A DNA stretch of 64,000 nucleotides, taken from contig JAKFAO010000002.1 of assembly GCA_021527695.1 (NCBI GenBank), positions 2,254,432 to 2,318,431 on the forward strand, written 5' to 3'. The position numbers and the translations under genes were made by a program. Numbering within the stretch: the first letter of the stretch is position 1; every line of letters starts with the position of its first letter. Origin of the DNA: Naematelia aurantialba. Its lineage: Eukaryota > Basidiomycota > Tremellomycetes > Tremellales > Naemateliaceae. Below the pieces are notes generated by a model, which worked only from the letters and a program-made list of their open reading frames with translations, did not search any database and had not been told where the DNA came from. This document shows positions 1 to 12,304 of this stretch, one piece after another.

Positions 1-3
1 AGG

Positions 4-1423
4 CTACTCGCCCAGCTTTCTGCTTGGCCCATACTGGCTAGGATGCCACTCGTCCTCATTCTCCGATCCATCGTCCCTACTTGGTCGTTCCGAAGCTGGG
101 AATCCCAGCCGGTGATGACCTGGCATCAAAGGCGATCCCGACACTTCTGATGCTTCTCCTGACGCTTCCTCCAATGCCCGTTTCGCTTCTTCCTCTTCGC
201 GTTGCCGTCGTACCAGCTCCCTTGCTTCACGCGCCAGTCGTTCCCGCTCGACGCGATCTTTGACGAGTTCCCGATCAGCTTCGATCTCGCGCAGAGCTCG
301 CGCTTTGCGCTCGGCTTCGTCGGCTGAATACAGGGCCTGGGATTGATGGAGGGAGTTTAGTCTCTCGATAACGCGCGGCAGCTGTGTGATGATTAAAGTG
401 CATCAGCACTAGTCAGACTGGTCGAGCTGGTCGAGCTGGTCGAGCTGGTCGAGCTGGTCGAGCGGGGGGGGGGGCGGGGGCTGGTCGAGCTCCAAACTCA
501 CATGCTCTTGCAGCACCTCGTTCCCGAGTTTGAGCAGGTGCATGCGCTTGAGCGTCACGTCAAAGTAGTATTCGGCCACATGATCGATGGTTCGTACGCG
601 GAAGCCGAGCTTCGAAAGTCAGCTAGACGTTTGATGTCCCACGAGATCATGGCACGAACAGCAATGATATAAGCATGCCCTCCATTCGCAGCGAGAATCT
701 TATGCTTGACTGCTGCGTTGGTGGATTTAAAGACGCGATACTTGGGCTCGGTGGGGTTGGACAGGATGTTTGAGGATATCTTGAGCAGTGTCTGTGGGTT
801 GAGCGAGAGAAGAAAGATGTATCAGCTTGAGCTTACGAGTCAACCCGAGATGGTAGAATACAAGACGATTCTCAACCCCGGACGCTTGAGCGAGTCAAGC
901 AGATAGTGTGCATGAAAGTACCCAGCCAGATCTGTCGTTGATCTTCACGTCACACAGACCGCCTTAACCATACCGATCACCCTTCTTGCTGGACAAGTTC
1001 TCCATTCGACTGTTTCTCCAATCCACGTCTTTCTCCAAGCCGACCTTCCTCGTCTGGGCATATCTTGTTCTCTGCACACATCGTCTTCAACAACCACCAG
1101 CCAAATGGCCTTCATCAAACCGAAACCCAGTACACACTCCACCCTCGTAGCTGATCCCCCAGCCACAGTCCACTCACCTCGACACACGTCGCTCCGATTT
1201 CATACCCGTTGTCTCTGATAATCCCGCGATCCAACAGCCGCGCAAACTCGCGTTTCTTCGCTGCATCCTCCTTCTCGCTCGGTTGGATAAAGACTTCCTC
1301 CACTTTCGGTGCGGTCTCCTCGGGTGCAGCAGATGGCGATGCGGTGCCTCTGAGTCGAGCTTCAGCAGCTTGCAACGCTGCGCGACGATGCTCTGCCATG
1401 GCGTTGGGTGTCGACGTGGACAT
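4..1423 (-). CDS. PUB-domain coiled-coil protein
   Basis: Four exons (1423-1178, 791-660, 609-502, 381-4) join in frame to about 287 residues. The middle exons encode a PUB fold: a TLLKISSNIL helix, then NPTEPKYRVFK, ending in ALGFRVRTID. PUB domains bind the C-terminal tail of p97/Cdc48 or related ubiquitin-pathway partners, so a ubiquitin or ER-associated degradation adaptor role is likely; no catalytic domain is seen. The last exon is a charged, alpha-helical coiled coil rich in Glu, Arg and Ala and ends in an acidic tail. The start at 1423 is the first ATG of an open exon. Intron 1 is long (386 bases) and intron 3 carries a 9-base tandem repeat. The fold assignment is firm; the partner is inferred. 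Confidence 0.8.
418..489. repeat. 9-base minisatellite plus G-run inside an intron
   Basis: Five head-to-tail copies of CTGGTCGAG occupy 418-462. They are followed by eleven G (464-474), a C and five more G, and then one further copy of the unit at 481-489. The whole array lies within intron 3 (501-382) of the PUB-domain gene and does not touch coding sequence. Confidence 0.9.
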
Positions 1424-1888
1424 CCTTCCACCTATACACGGCCTTCTTCAACGTGTGCACAAGCAGTTTACAGCAAGAGAACCAGCGTCGCCTGGTCGCG
1501 AGAGATGAAAGATGAGAATGTGCAGTGATCGTCCAAAAGGTAGATCAACCTCCACTCGGCCACTATCAGTAATGCCACGTCATTGACTTCCCATTCAATC
1601 TAACAGTTCATACTCAAGTGTCCCATTATATAGCCTGGATGAACGTTCTCTCTCCCATCGTATAGATATTATACTTACTCCGGATCGCCCCTCATGCCCC
1701 TTACTTTGGGCTTTTCTGGTCTGGTCTAATCTGCCTCGTCTGCTTTCATCCAATCGCTCAGGCGAGCCATCTACGACTTTTGTCCTCTATGACTTGGGGG
1801 CTCGACCGTTGTAGTCGTGGCCCACGACGGCGGTGCTGTGGCAGTCAGCATCAACCCGGCCGTGAACCATCGGTCCGCGTGAGACTCA
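1424..1888. other. Intergenic, promoter side of PUB gene
   Basis: There is no credible gene here. It separates the 3' end of the acid phosphatase from the start of the PUB-domain gene, both on the minus strand. A TATATAA-like stretch near 1624-1631, about 200 bases before the PUB start codon, is the only promoter-like feature seen. Confidence 0.5.
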
Positions 1889-4083
1889 CTAGTTGCCAAA
1901 GCAGTCGTACTCAAAGTCGATCTCGGCGATACGGTTCTTGAGCGCGGCGAGAACGGTGTCGAACGAGCAGAGACCATCGGCATCCCATTCGCAGCCGGGG
2001 TACGACTGGTCGATGGGGAGGACGGCGTCATTGCTAGAGACACGTATCGTCAGCTGCGAATCCACATTTTCACCCTCGCACGGCACACATCAGCGCCAGG
2101 ACTCTCCTCCCCGTGACTGTCCAGACTTTCGCAGGTTGGATGCCCGCGCGCCGAGCCCAAAGAGCCGCAAGATACACCTGAAAGCAAACGGAATGACGCA
2201 CATGATGAATCGAATCTGCTTGGATGGGCTCTTGTCCGCACACTCAAGGACCTGAATGACCATGTGGGTTGCAAATGGCACGACCTGGCTCGCGACAAAG
2301 CTGTTCCTGGTTCGCTTGGTAACGTTGACGGGGCCGGACGAGAACAGCCCGGTGAGGTTGAAGGCGGTGAACGTGTCGAGGAGGACGACCTCGTGCGTCG
2401 CGTCGGCATAGATGGACTGGTTGAGCGGGAACGTGACCGAGCTCGAGTCGAGTGTCGAGTTGGTCGTCGAGTCGTAGGTTGTCAGGGGCGTCTGGTCGAA
2501 TCGAGCTACAAACTCCTCAAGGTAGCCCTTGCCCTGGGCAGCAGCGACGGGCGAACCGGCACCGTTGTTGTAGTAGAACGAGATGTCGTAGTAGTCTACC
2601 CAAGGACGGCGTCAGCCCCATCCCACTTTCCACAGTCCAGAGGGGGGGATGTTTCATCCACCAGCTGAGCCGCGCTCTCAGACAACTCACACTCGTAGTT
2701 GGCAAAGTCCTCCTCGGTGAAGAGCTTGCAGAAGGACGAGTAGCCAAGTGCGTCGGTCTCGTACGAGCAGAGCTGGAGCATGGCCACAGCGTCGGTAGGG
2801 GTGAGGGTGTATCCCGAGATCTGGGTGTTCAAGCGGTCCAACGTGCCTACGCTAGATCAGCCGCTACCTGATTCTCATGACAAGCGGGAAAACCCACTGT
2901 TGAAGGCGTTGGTGGCGAACTTGGTGGCTGCAGTCGAGCCGAGCGAGCCAGGGGAAGAGTTGGCGTTTGTGCAGGTCTCGTACGGGGCACCGGTGTTGTT
3001 GAGGCCCGAGGTTTCAACGGAGATTTCGATGTTGACCTGATGGAGAGTCAATGTTCTGACACTGCGTTGTATGTTGAAGTCCAGAGTAGAGACTTACCTG
3101 CTCGAGGTATTCGGGGATACCGAAGAAACCAGCGGCAAAGTTCTCGGCGGTCTTGACCTACAGCTATATCAGTGATCTGACCACAAAGCAATGCGACAGG
3201 AGACACACCATGCGGTCCTGAGACTCGGTCCTGAAGACTGGGAGGGCGCCCTGCTCGGTGAAGTTGTTGAGGAGCTCCCCGTATTGTTGCCTGAAGGCTA
3301 CGCCGAGCTCAAAGTTCTGCAGCCGACCAAAGGGGGTGAGCAGCTCTGCGCCAAGCTTGTACGTCCAGGTGTTGAGGAAGTCGAGGTCACCTTCTGACGA
3401 CCAGCCGCCGTTCTGCGTCGTGGCGTTGTGGAGGCGGGTGGCAAAGGCTGACGGGGCGGAGCCACTGGTCGGGTATCGCGCACCGTGGCGGTACAGCAGG
3501 TGCACTTGGGTGATCGAGCACTGGTCAGGGAGGAGGGGCGAGGCGTCGCTCAGGCCGTAGAACGAAGACGGGACAGAGTACCAGGGCGCCAAGTTGCCCC
3601 AGTACTTGAAGATGTCAAACTCGGTGGACGAAATGTCCCCGCTGGGTTCGTCGGCTACCAAGGGGAAGTTTTGCGCAGCCCCCCAGTTGTAGGCGTACGT
3701 TGCGGCAGTCTGGATAGCGGCGGGCTCGACACCAGTGGCCGTAGTGGCAGCGTAGCCGACCTCGGTCTCGTTGGGGAACTCGGCCGTGTTGACGGAAGCT
3801 ACGAGCATTGAGTCGTGCACAAGGGGTTCAGAGAGAGGAACGGCGATAGGAGGGCGAGGGGGAGTGAACGGTTGGGAGAAGAGGGCGAGGGGGAAGGGAA
3901 TCCAGCGCTTTCACAGTCGAACAGGATGGGGAATGGCGAGGAAGGGTTAACGAACTCACTGCCGGTAGGAGGGTAGACATCCGAGGTGGTCGAGCCAGCG
4001 TCTGCGGAAGCCGTCGCTCGCTTGATCGGGTTGGCCGATGCAAGAAGCGGGAGGAGCACGAACAGAGCGGTGGCGGGCAGCAT
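1889..4083 (-). CDS. Secreted histidine acid phosphatase (phytase-like)
   Basis: This belongs to the branch-2 histidine phosphatase superfamily and hydrolyses phosphomonoesters such as phytate outside the cell or in the secretory path. The start at 4083 gives a classical signal peptide (LPATALFVLLPLLASA) followed by an IKR processing-like site; an in-frame ATG farther upstream would bury that signal. The catalytic RHGARYPT motif lies at about 3480. The C-terminal proton-donor region reads THE rather than the commoner HD; HE/HAE variants are known in this superfamily. There are at least six exons, ending with YDCFGN and a TAG at 1889. Several NxS/T sequons fit a glycoprotein. The promoter carries CACGTG and a TATA box, suggesting phosphate control. 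Confidence 0.85.
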
Positions 4084-4197
4084 CTTGTGCTTGTGCTTGT
4101 GCTTGAGTGAGAACGACGACGACGACGACAGCGGGTGGTTAGAACCTGGGGGGGGGGGCAAGGAGTAGACGGGGGCTGCATGACTGATCGCTGCAGA

Positions 4198-4206
4198 CTT
4201 TTTATA
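4198..4206 (-). promoter_or_regulatory. TATA box of acid phosphatase
   Basis: On the minus strand this reads TATAAAAAG, about 115 bases before the phosphatase start codon. Position and sequence fit a TATA element of a regulated gene. Not experimentally shown. Confidence 0.5.
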
Positions 4207-4250
4207 CCTACGAGTCTACTGTGCATGTCCCGCACAGAGTGGGGCCGCTA

Positions 4251-4256
4251 CACGTG
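4251..4256. promoter_or_regulatory. CACGTG E-box, possible Pho4-type site
   Basis: A CACGTG palindrome sits about 45 bases upstream of the phosphatase TATA box. Pho4-family bHLH factors bind CACGTG in other fungi and switch on acid phosphatase genes when phosphate is low. Other bHLH factors (Cbf1, SREBP-like) bind the same core, so the assignment rests on the target gene. Confidence 0.4.
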
Positions 4257-5110
4257 CGTTCCAAGCCTCTATCGGCCAGGAATCCGGTAGCTCCAGCACG
4301 GCATCTACGAAGCATGCGCCAGAAGCCAGTACTTGCTTCTTCACCTTTCGGTGAGGGCATCCAAGGAAGGGAACGGGAGATCGAGGGTTGAGCACATTGC
4401 ATTATCGATAAACGTGCATCGGGTTCATCCGCGCTTAACCAGCTTCCCGTTTGCCTTGCCAGCGACGGAGAATTCCACAGCGAGCACCGACACGAGCCGC
4501 GCCAGTTCCCCAAAATCGAAGGATGCAAGGAATCGGGGGTCAGGCAGGAGAGGAACGTGCTTGCGACGACGAGTTGGGATACGCTTGGCCGATCAGAATA
4601 CCGGGGCCAGCGTGTCCCTTGCGGCAACCGGCACGGGTTTGGCTTCGAGCCATCGTGTCCCTTCGGCGAGCTTTAGACTCTAGCTCCGGGACATGCCATG
4701 GGTCCACTACGCTCGTTGGCGACTTTGACCTGGTGGTTGCCGACCCAACTAGTGCGTTACAAACTAGTGCTGCTCGACCGGCTCGTCGGGACGGCTGCTT
4801 CCAACACTGCATTCGTTCTCCCTTGTTCCCAGAGTCTGATGGTAGGTAGTCACAGACCGCTCCAGGGATCGGTGCGCCGCCCCGTTCGGCCGACGTAGAT
4901 CGTGCGAGTCCACGTATATCAGGGACAAGCCAAGATTCTTGCTCAAATGAGAATAGAAACGTGGACGCAAAGTGGCAGTTTCACGAGTGGCTGCATCGTC
5001 TTGCATCTTTCCTCCGAGTTACCAAGCCTAAGGGTCGCTCGACTAGACCATACAGTACTGCACAGATTTACCCTTTGTACGCCGTGCCTTTCCCGGCCCA
5101 CTGCAGCGGC

Positions 5111-7073
5111 CTACATATCGGCGGCAGCGAGTGCCTCGCGCTCCCGCTTGGCGCGCTCTCTGGCCGCTCGTGCCAGCTCGAAACTTGTCCTCTTTGGGTT
5201 CTTCGAGTCAAAGATCTCGTCCATGTCCTCGAGCGAGAGCCGCTTGGTCTCGACGACAAACAGCCAGACCACAATGATTCCCACAATGTCCCATGCGAAG
5301 AAGATGAGATATGCTGGGACGATGGTCAGCATCGACGCCTGTCAGTGAAAAGAGGAGCGAGGATGGGCTCACTCTTCCAGCCGATGGCAGCAAGGGCAGG
5401 AGGGAGACCAAACGTATTGATGCAGGAAACGGCGCTGGTAACCCATCCCTGGAGGGCGAGACCCTTTGCTCGATTCTCAAACGAAAGCACTTCGGCAGGG
5501 TAAAGCGCCTGGAGTGGAGTCCAGCCAAACGAGAAGAAGACCATGAACAAGACTAGCTTGTCAGTGTCGGATTCCAAGAGTGCACACGTCGCACTACTCA
5601 CAGATGAATGAGATGCCGGCATTGGCCCGCATCGAGTTTTGCTCGCCCGACGGAGACAACAGGCCAGACACGATGGCCATGCCCAGCATGCACGACACGG
5701 TCGAGAAGAGCATGAGCTTGCGGCGCCCGACGTGGTCGATGATCGATGTGCCCGACAGAGCACCGATGAACGAAGTGACCGAGTTGACAAAGTTGAGCAC
5801 ACGCTGACGGTCGGGCGAGACGATCCCAGCCTGCTGTAGCAGCACAGGCAAGAAATCTGTCGCCACTCATCAGTCCTGAGGCGTCCACGTTGTATCTTGC
5901 ACGAGATGGCTCACATGTGATCAGCCCATTGCCACTCAACTGGCCCCAGCACGAGACTATAGCGCATAGTCCAAAGCGGTAGCGGCTCGCAGCGGTACGG
6001 AAGAGGGCACGAAAGTCCCAAAAGCGCTTATCGGCGCCAGACAAGTCGATGTTGATTTCGATTTCCTGGATCTCGAGCTTGATCAGAGGGGAATTCACGT
6101 CGTTGTCCCGCGAGTGCAGGTTGGCAAGCGTCCGTATCGCTTTGTCCGTGTGCCGTCGCGAGTACAGCCTAGAGACATTAGCGAGCTGACAAACAGTGAT
6201 CCGTCCACATGGTCAGACGGGTGATCTGCACTCACCAGCGGGGCGACTCGGGGAGGAGGAGGACAAAGGCGATGTTGATTACTGCTGGGGCACACTGGAT
6301 GAGAATAGGCGTCCTCCACGACCACTCGCTTGCCATTCTGCCGAACGGAATCGCCACTCCGGAAGCGAGGATCTGGCCGACATAGTAAAACGAGTTGAGT
6401 AGCCCCATCCAGCGGCCGCGTGTTGCCGGGCTGGTGATTTCGGCCATGTACGACTTGGCCGACGTGCTGGCAGTGGTACATCCGAGGCCGGTGAGGAAGC
6501 GCCCGCCGATGAACATGCTCTTGTTACGTGCTAGCGCGGTGACGAGCGCGCCTGTGACGAGTACCATGTTGCCGACCAGCATGGTCCACCGTCGACCGAC
6601 CCTGTCAGGCAGGTAGGATGCGGGAAAGAACGCGACGACCTGGCCGACCGTGTAGATACCAAACACGATACCCGTCTTGGATCCGGCAGAGCTCAGGCCA
6701 AAGTACTGCTGGTACTGCGTCATAGAGTTGACACTGGACATGATCGTGCCGTCAAAGCCTAGTCGGCCGTGAGCCTCTGATCACTCTGCCGCCATGACAC
6801 AAGCTCAAAAGCGCAAGACTCACCATTGTCACCGGAACACATGCAGGTGACCAGGACGTAACAGAGGAACACGAGGTAACGCCAGCTTGCGAGTGGCAAG
6901 CCTGGATCGGCCTTCTGAGCCAGTTGCAGGGCCGTCGCCCGGTCCTCTGCCGACATCTGCTGGACATCGCGGTCTAGCGTCGCCTTGATCGGTACGTCGA
7001 CATGCTCGATATCTGCTCCAAACGGTTTCTGATCCACCCCATACATCACGTTGCTGTCTTTTCTGAACGACAT
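5111..7073 (-). CDS. MFS sugar transporter (lactose permease/hexose type)
   Basis: This is a 12-helix major facilitator of the fungal sugar porter family. Visible signatures are DRVGRRWTMLVGN after helix 2, RFLTGLGCTTASTSAKSY near helix 4, PESPRW before the central loop, DHVGRRK in the second half, and a VVETKRLSLED tail after helix 12. It is about 530 residues over six or more exons, with a cytosolic N-terminus (MSFRKDSNV) and a charged C-terminal tail rich in Arg and Ala. The LAC12-like N-terminal arrangement suggests disaccharide or hexose uptake, but the substrate cannot be read from sequence. It is adjacent to, but not obviously co-regulated with, the phosphatase. Confidence 0.85.
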
Positions 7074-7848
7074 GTCGACGTTGACAGTGCACTGAGGCGT
7101 GACAGACAGCCTGCAAACGGTACGGGTACAACGACGAAAGAGCTGGGTCGGTGTCAGATTGCACCTCTAATGACCCCCCCCCCCACTCTCGCGATCGACC
7201 AACGGGCCGTGAAACGCCGGCTACGTGGTTGGTCAACTGACGCGGATGTGGTTGCCAAGACATCCGCCAGGTAGCAAATTCCCCGCTGGATTGGGAGGAT
7301 CACACGCAGAAGCCCAGTTGATACGAGTTAAGCTTTTGGTGCGGGGTCACGATGGGGGAATGGGGCCGAGCCGCGGGTTCTCGGCAGGTCAGGCAGGCAA
7401 CGCAGGTCGAGCAGAGCGGCCCCATCTAGCGGTGCTCGGCACATAAAGGGTGGGGTAGGCTGGGTGCGGGGGGTAGGAATTATCCCGTGTATGCGGTTTA
7501 CTGTCGTATCCTGTGTGTCGTACTTGGCAGCCTAGGATGCGTCGGAGCTCGGCCCATTGGACCGGGAGTACGAGTGGGAAGAGGAGCGAGTGATAGGATT
7601 ATTGCGACAAAAGCTGAATCATCTCATAATGTAATGCGGCACGTAGGCGCGCCCCCCTAGGAGATGGCGCACGATCGTACAGCTCGCCGCGACGGGTTTG
7701 AACAGCACACGCATGCTCCAGTTGAAAGCACGCAGCGGGATGGACCTGCGAGCACGGAGTGTGAGATAGGCGCTCCAAGCTGTGAGATAGGCGCGCATAA
7801 TTTGGCGCGCCTAGAGTGACACCATGTACTTTGCAGATTTCCCGGGAC
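7074..7848. other. Divergent promoter region MFS / YAE1
   Basis: About 775 bases between divergent genes, with no gene recognised. It contains a run of eleven C (7174-7184) close to the permease start and several GGCGCGCC-like sequences near 7645 and 7800, just before YAE1. Confidence 0.5.
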
Positions 7849-8495
7849 ATGGAGATGCTCGATAGAATGGACGGCGACAGCGACGACGACTTTTTCGCTT
7901 CCCCCACCCATGCCCATCTCCAAGGCTCGGCCGCGGATCCTGTCGTGCAGCAGGAATACGCCAGACTCTCGACGCGGTACTCTGATGTAGGTGCTGTGTC
8001 TATTCATGACGGCCAGTATCAGCTAACGTCCTTCAGGCGGGCTACAGAGAAGGAATCACCGATGGCAAGCTCGCGACTCTGCAGCAAGGCTTTGATGCCG
8101 GCTTCGCGCTGGCCGTAGCGCCTTCTCGCCGCCTCGGACGAATTCGGGGACGCGCGAATGCGCTGCTCGCCCATCTCACCAGCACTTGCACCCTCCCTTC
8201 CACTTCGCCCGACGTCGGCCCCCTCATCGACGCTGTAAGGGACCTTGTGGGCGATGCTGCCCAGGTGACGCGGGACCGCGTCCTCCCCGTCGACGAGGAG
8301 CGCGAGGCGCACGAGAAGGAGGAACACGCCGATGAGCCGTTCACCCTGGATCCCACCGACGAGCGTCAGATGGACGACCTGCAAGGCGCGTTGAGCGCTC
8401 TGGGTGCGAAGACCGAGGCGGGAAAGCGGGAGGAAGCGCTGTTGGAGGAGCTCGAGAGGCGATTACACGAGATCGAGCACAGGCTCTTTGGGTGA
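7849..8495 (+). CDS. YAE1: Yae1-family Fe-S maturation adaptor
   Basis: Two exons (7849-7986 and 8037-8495) give 198 residues. The second exon begins with the deca-GX3 motif of Yae1/Lto1 proteins: glycines spaced every four residues in GYREGITDGKLATLQQGF, continuing into FDAGFA. With Lto1, Yae1 recruits the cytosolic Fe-S assembly machinery to the ABC protein Rli1/ABCE1, which is needed for ribosome recycling. The N-terminus is acidic (DGDSDDDFF) and the C-terminus is a predicted charged helix. The chosen ATG is the first of the acidic N-terminus; an in-frame ATG at 7816 is possible. The 50-base intron falls exactly between codons. Confidence 0.85.
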
Positions 8496-8774
8496 CAGCG
8501 CCGTACCAAGGTCCTCTGGATTATCACCATGTAGAGCAACGAGACCCGCTCAACCGCCATACCATGCATTTTTATACCCGCGCTGCATATTGCGCCGTGG
8601 CGCTTGCCGATCTCGGCACCAACTATGTCATATCATGGCCGGCTGTCTATGTCATTGGCTGATCATCTGATAATACTAAGGATGGCTAATCAAGGATGCT
8701 AATTATCTGATAATACAAAACGGAGACGAGCGAGCGAATTGGTCGTCTCAGTGACACTTTTACCCGTGGGACAT

Positions 8775-11045
8775 TTATACCTCCCTGCCGTCTGGTAGCT
8801 TCTCGTCGAGCTCCTCTCCGCCCATAGTCTTGCGGTGGTCGTTGACGCTGTCACGCCTGTACAACCACGTCGCCAGTGGGATCGTGATGAGGGACAGGGC
8901 GATCCAGCCGAGCAGGATGCCGATGTTGCGCCCGAGCTCGTTCTTGGTGTTGAAGATGATGGTGCGCACGGCGCGCCCGACATTGTAAAACGGCATGGCG
9001 AGGCCGTATCGGTATATCCACGGTTGGAGGTCGTGTGGCAAGGTTGCAACGCTACATGCGTGAGCGTCATGACGTGCGGGGTCGGGGAGAAGGATAGCGC
9101 ACCTGACGTTGACGATGATGAGCGGAATCAAGAAAAAGGCCATGAACTTGGGTCCGAGGATGGTAATGGCGAATTCCGTGGCGAGACCGACGCTAGCCAT
9201 GCCGAGGAAGAGCACAAACCACCACATGAAGAAACCGCCTCCGTAGGTGAAGTGCGCGCCAAACTTGACCTTGAAGGGCAGGCTGACCATGGCAAAGGAG
9301 AACGAGAGGACGATATAGATCGTCAGAGGGCGCAGGAGCCGGTACGCAATGTACGCTCGTGTTGTCAGGAATGGCGAGCTGCACGACAAGATGGATCAGC
9401 GTGTGACCCATCGGGACAAACGAGAAGACCCAAAGTGGACGGTCGAGTTGGAGCGGGCAGCAGGCAGGAAGCGCCAAGCTCCACGCAGGAAGCAGGCAGC
9501 AGGGGATGTGAGGTGGGACAGCGAGAACTCGGACGGCAGCTCACATGATCTCGCGACACGCGTTGTTGGCCATCGTGATGATGAAAGCAAAGATGAGCAT
9601 GTAGATGAGGCCGACGAGGGTGATGGCGGCTGCGACGGGCTGGTTGTATGGCCGGACGTTGTTGAGCGTGAAATAGACGGGACTCGTGATGGTCGTCGGC
9701 GCAGTGGCGAGAAGCGAGATGGCAGTCTCATTGCCTGCATTCGCCGAGAGACTATGCACGTCAGGCGCGTCTCTTTGACAACAAGGACAGCTTCGAGGCC
9801 ACTTACTACTGCGCGTTGCTTTCCGCACCGACTTGGCCGCAGATCGCACCCAGCGCGCGCTGCATATAAGGCAGCAGGTAGTTGCCGGTTGCCGTCTCCT
9901 GCCTCGCCTGCGAGTAGTAGACCTGCACGACCTCGCTGCCGTTATAGCTCGAGTTGCCGATCTGGCGTGCCGTCTGCAGCGCGGCCGTCGCCCCTGCAGA
10001 AATGACAATCGACGCCCACGCCCCCTCCTCGACCACATCGTGCGACACGTCGTCGCTGGTCGGCAACTCGGACGGCGACGTCGTAAAGTACTTTAGGTTA
10101 GTCTGGGCCAACTACAAAAGGACACATGTCAGCTCAGATTCGTCCAGTGTAATTTACACGACGTCCAGGCGCAGACGTACCAGGGCCGTGGAGATCTGAC
10201 TCCCAAGCGTCGACCCATCTCGATCGATCACACGGACCGTCAGCTTGTTGGTGTATCGGTCGCTCTTCCACACTGCGGCCCGAGTTAGTCACTGCTTAGC
10301 CGGAGGGGTGGTATTCATGGGGCTCATGGCGAAGGGGCGGCTGCACGGCCCATTGACTGAACATGCCAAGAGTGTGTGCGGGCCACCAAGACTCACGGGA
10401 ACCCCAGTACACGGGGAGACAGCACCACATGACAATGATCGACAGAACGGTGAGCAGGCCCAAGATCTGGATGACAACCTTGCGGAATGGCGCCATCTGA
10501 GGGGAAAAGACTGCGGCAAGTCAGCAGTGGCAGTGGTCTTGTGACCTCGAGGCAATGCAGTCTACGGCACACGCACAGCTATACGCAAACTTGTCAAGCT
10601 TGTGGCCGGCTGGGTGTCCGCCTGGTCCGCCTGGTCCACCGGGCCCGCCGGGCGCTGCTGGCGCTACTGTTCCTGCGGCGCTCACCGAGGCATTCGCGGG
10701 AGCGGGTGTGGTGGTTCTGGTGACGTGATGACTGTCGACCGAGACTGCCGATGTCGACCCGTGCACGAGGTTTGCCTGGCTTTCCGCGGCGACTCTGTAC
10801 ATGTGGCCGCGGGGCGTGTGGGCGCCTACCGCTGCTGCTGCCGGCCCGAGGTCGGTTGCGTTGCGCTCTTCGGGCGAGGTGGGCGTGCGGCCCAGCGGGT
10901 GGAACGCCACGTCGAGCGCGCCGTCCTCCGTCATGGGCGGGGACGCATCGGGCACATGGGCATGTCTCGACGGCGACCGGAGCCGCCTGATGGACGTCGC
11001 GGACAACGACCGCAATGAGCGCGCGGGCGAACGGGACTCAGACAT
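8775..11045 (-). CDS. DUF3533/Sng1-like membrane protein
   Basis: A multi-exon gene for an integral membrane protein of the DUF3533 family, which includes yeast Sng1 (nitrosoguanidine resistance) and related plasma-membrane lipid-asymmetry proteins. The N-terminal ~170 residues are disordered and rich in Ser, Ala, Pro and Gly, with a GPGGPGGPGG run. A first transmembrane helix (ILGLLTVLSIIVMWCCLPVYW) precedes a large extracytoplasmic domain. Five or six further helices follow, including YIVLSFSFAMVSLPF and FFMWWFVLFLGMASVGLA. The tail after the last helix is charged (YRRDSVNDHRK) and ends EKLPDGREV. Its function in this organism is unknown; drug or membrane-stress resistance is the family theme. 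Confidence 0.8.
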
Positions 11046-12304
11046 GGTGCGAGATTTTGTCTTCTTTCCACTCCCTCGCCGAGTACGTTATGCTAGCCGC
11101 TCAGGGGCGCCTTGTGTATACTATGTGCCTTTATGTTGTGGGTGAGAGCTCTGGCCAGCTGTGGCAAGAGAGAGAACGAGCGTGTGTGGCAAGAGGATAA
11201 GATAGCAGAGGCGGTCACCCCGCTGACCAACAGAAATATATACTCTCACGCCCCCGTGACTTACATCGGCACAAACGCTTTAGTCAGACCGCCTTACTCA
11301 ATCCTCAAAATAATAATGTCGCAAATCGGGATCTGTCTATTGGAACCACTTGGCGGTCTTTCCCCCCCGGGCTTCACCGAGTGGCGTCGTGTGCTCTTGG
11401 CTCACCCCTTCTCCCTCTTGGGCGTATCCTCGCGTCTAACCAGCCTCGGACGCCGAGTCAAACTCACCACGAAACAATCCTGCCACTTTTGTCAACAGGT
11501 CCCAAAAGTGTAAAGAAAATCAGGTCACCCGTTATTTCCTCCGCCGACGTATGAGGCAATCGCCCTCGGCCGCGTCCTCCTCCTCTCGGCCTTGCGGGAA
11601 CCTGCCCCTCTGCATTCGCAGAGCTACGGCTGCCGGTGATGCAGGCCGCCGTTCAAGAGCTCCAAAGTTTCGGGAATGAAAGCTCCGGCGCGGCGAGGCG
11701 TCACCGCTCTGAGCGGTCAATCGTCCCCGCAGATGGATCAATCAGTCATCATGCCATCATCCAGCTGGTCAAGCGTGTCACCTTCTCCATCAAGGACGGG
11801 GGGGTCAAGGGCCGATTCTGTGCCATCATGGACTGGTCATGCTTTGTAATGCACACACCCAACACAACCAGCAACGCCACGTAACAACGCACTAACCCGC
11901 TCTTTCCCAGCAAACCCAATGATATTGCATCTACAATATTCAAAACATGTACAACGGATTCCTAGATATGTTCCTACGAGAGCCCAAATATCGCACAAGT
12001 CCCCCCCCCAAAAAAAAGTGGAATACTCGACAGCCGTTTCAACATCACCCCGGTAATGTATCCCGCAATGTCCATGAGATCCTTCACTGAGCCTTTGTAA
12101 TCACATCTCCCGCCTGATTTGGCCAGATACCACGATCCTCCTCACCATCCTCTATCCGCGCGGCACTGCTCTCTCGCCGAGCCAGACGTCGTAGGCGCCT
12201 ATGGGCTTCTTGCTAGCTTCCAGCTCTCGGCACGACTCGTGTCGTCGACTCTTCCGACTTGGTTACCGCTGATTCAGCCGGCTCCCTCGGTGCATGTCTG
12301 ACAA
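11046..12304. other. Intergenic, no gene seen
   Basis: About 1.26 kb holding the promoter of the DUF3533 gene and the 3' flank of the homeodomain gene. A run of about nine C followed by eight A lies at about 12001-12017. Open frames of 60-130 codons here lack coding character. Confidence 0.5.

Larger units (their letters stand above)
4084..5110. other. Intergenic, acid phosphatase promoter and MFS 3' flank
   Basis: About 1 kb with no believable gene; the open stretches on both strands lack homology and codon bias. The right part is the 3' flank of the sugar permease and the left part is the phosphatase promoter, with a run of 11 G at 4148-4158 in the 5' leader. Confidence 0.55.
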
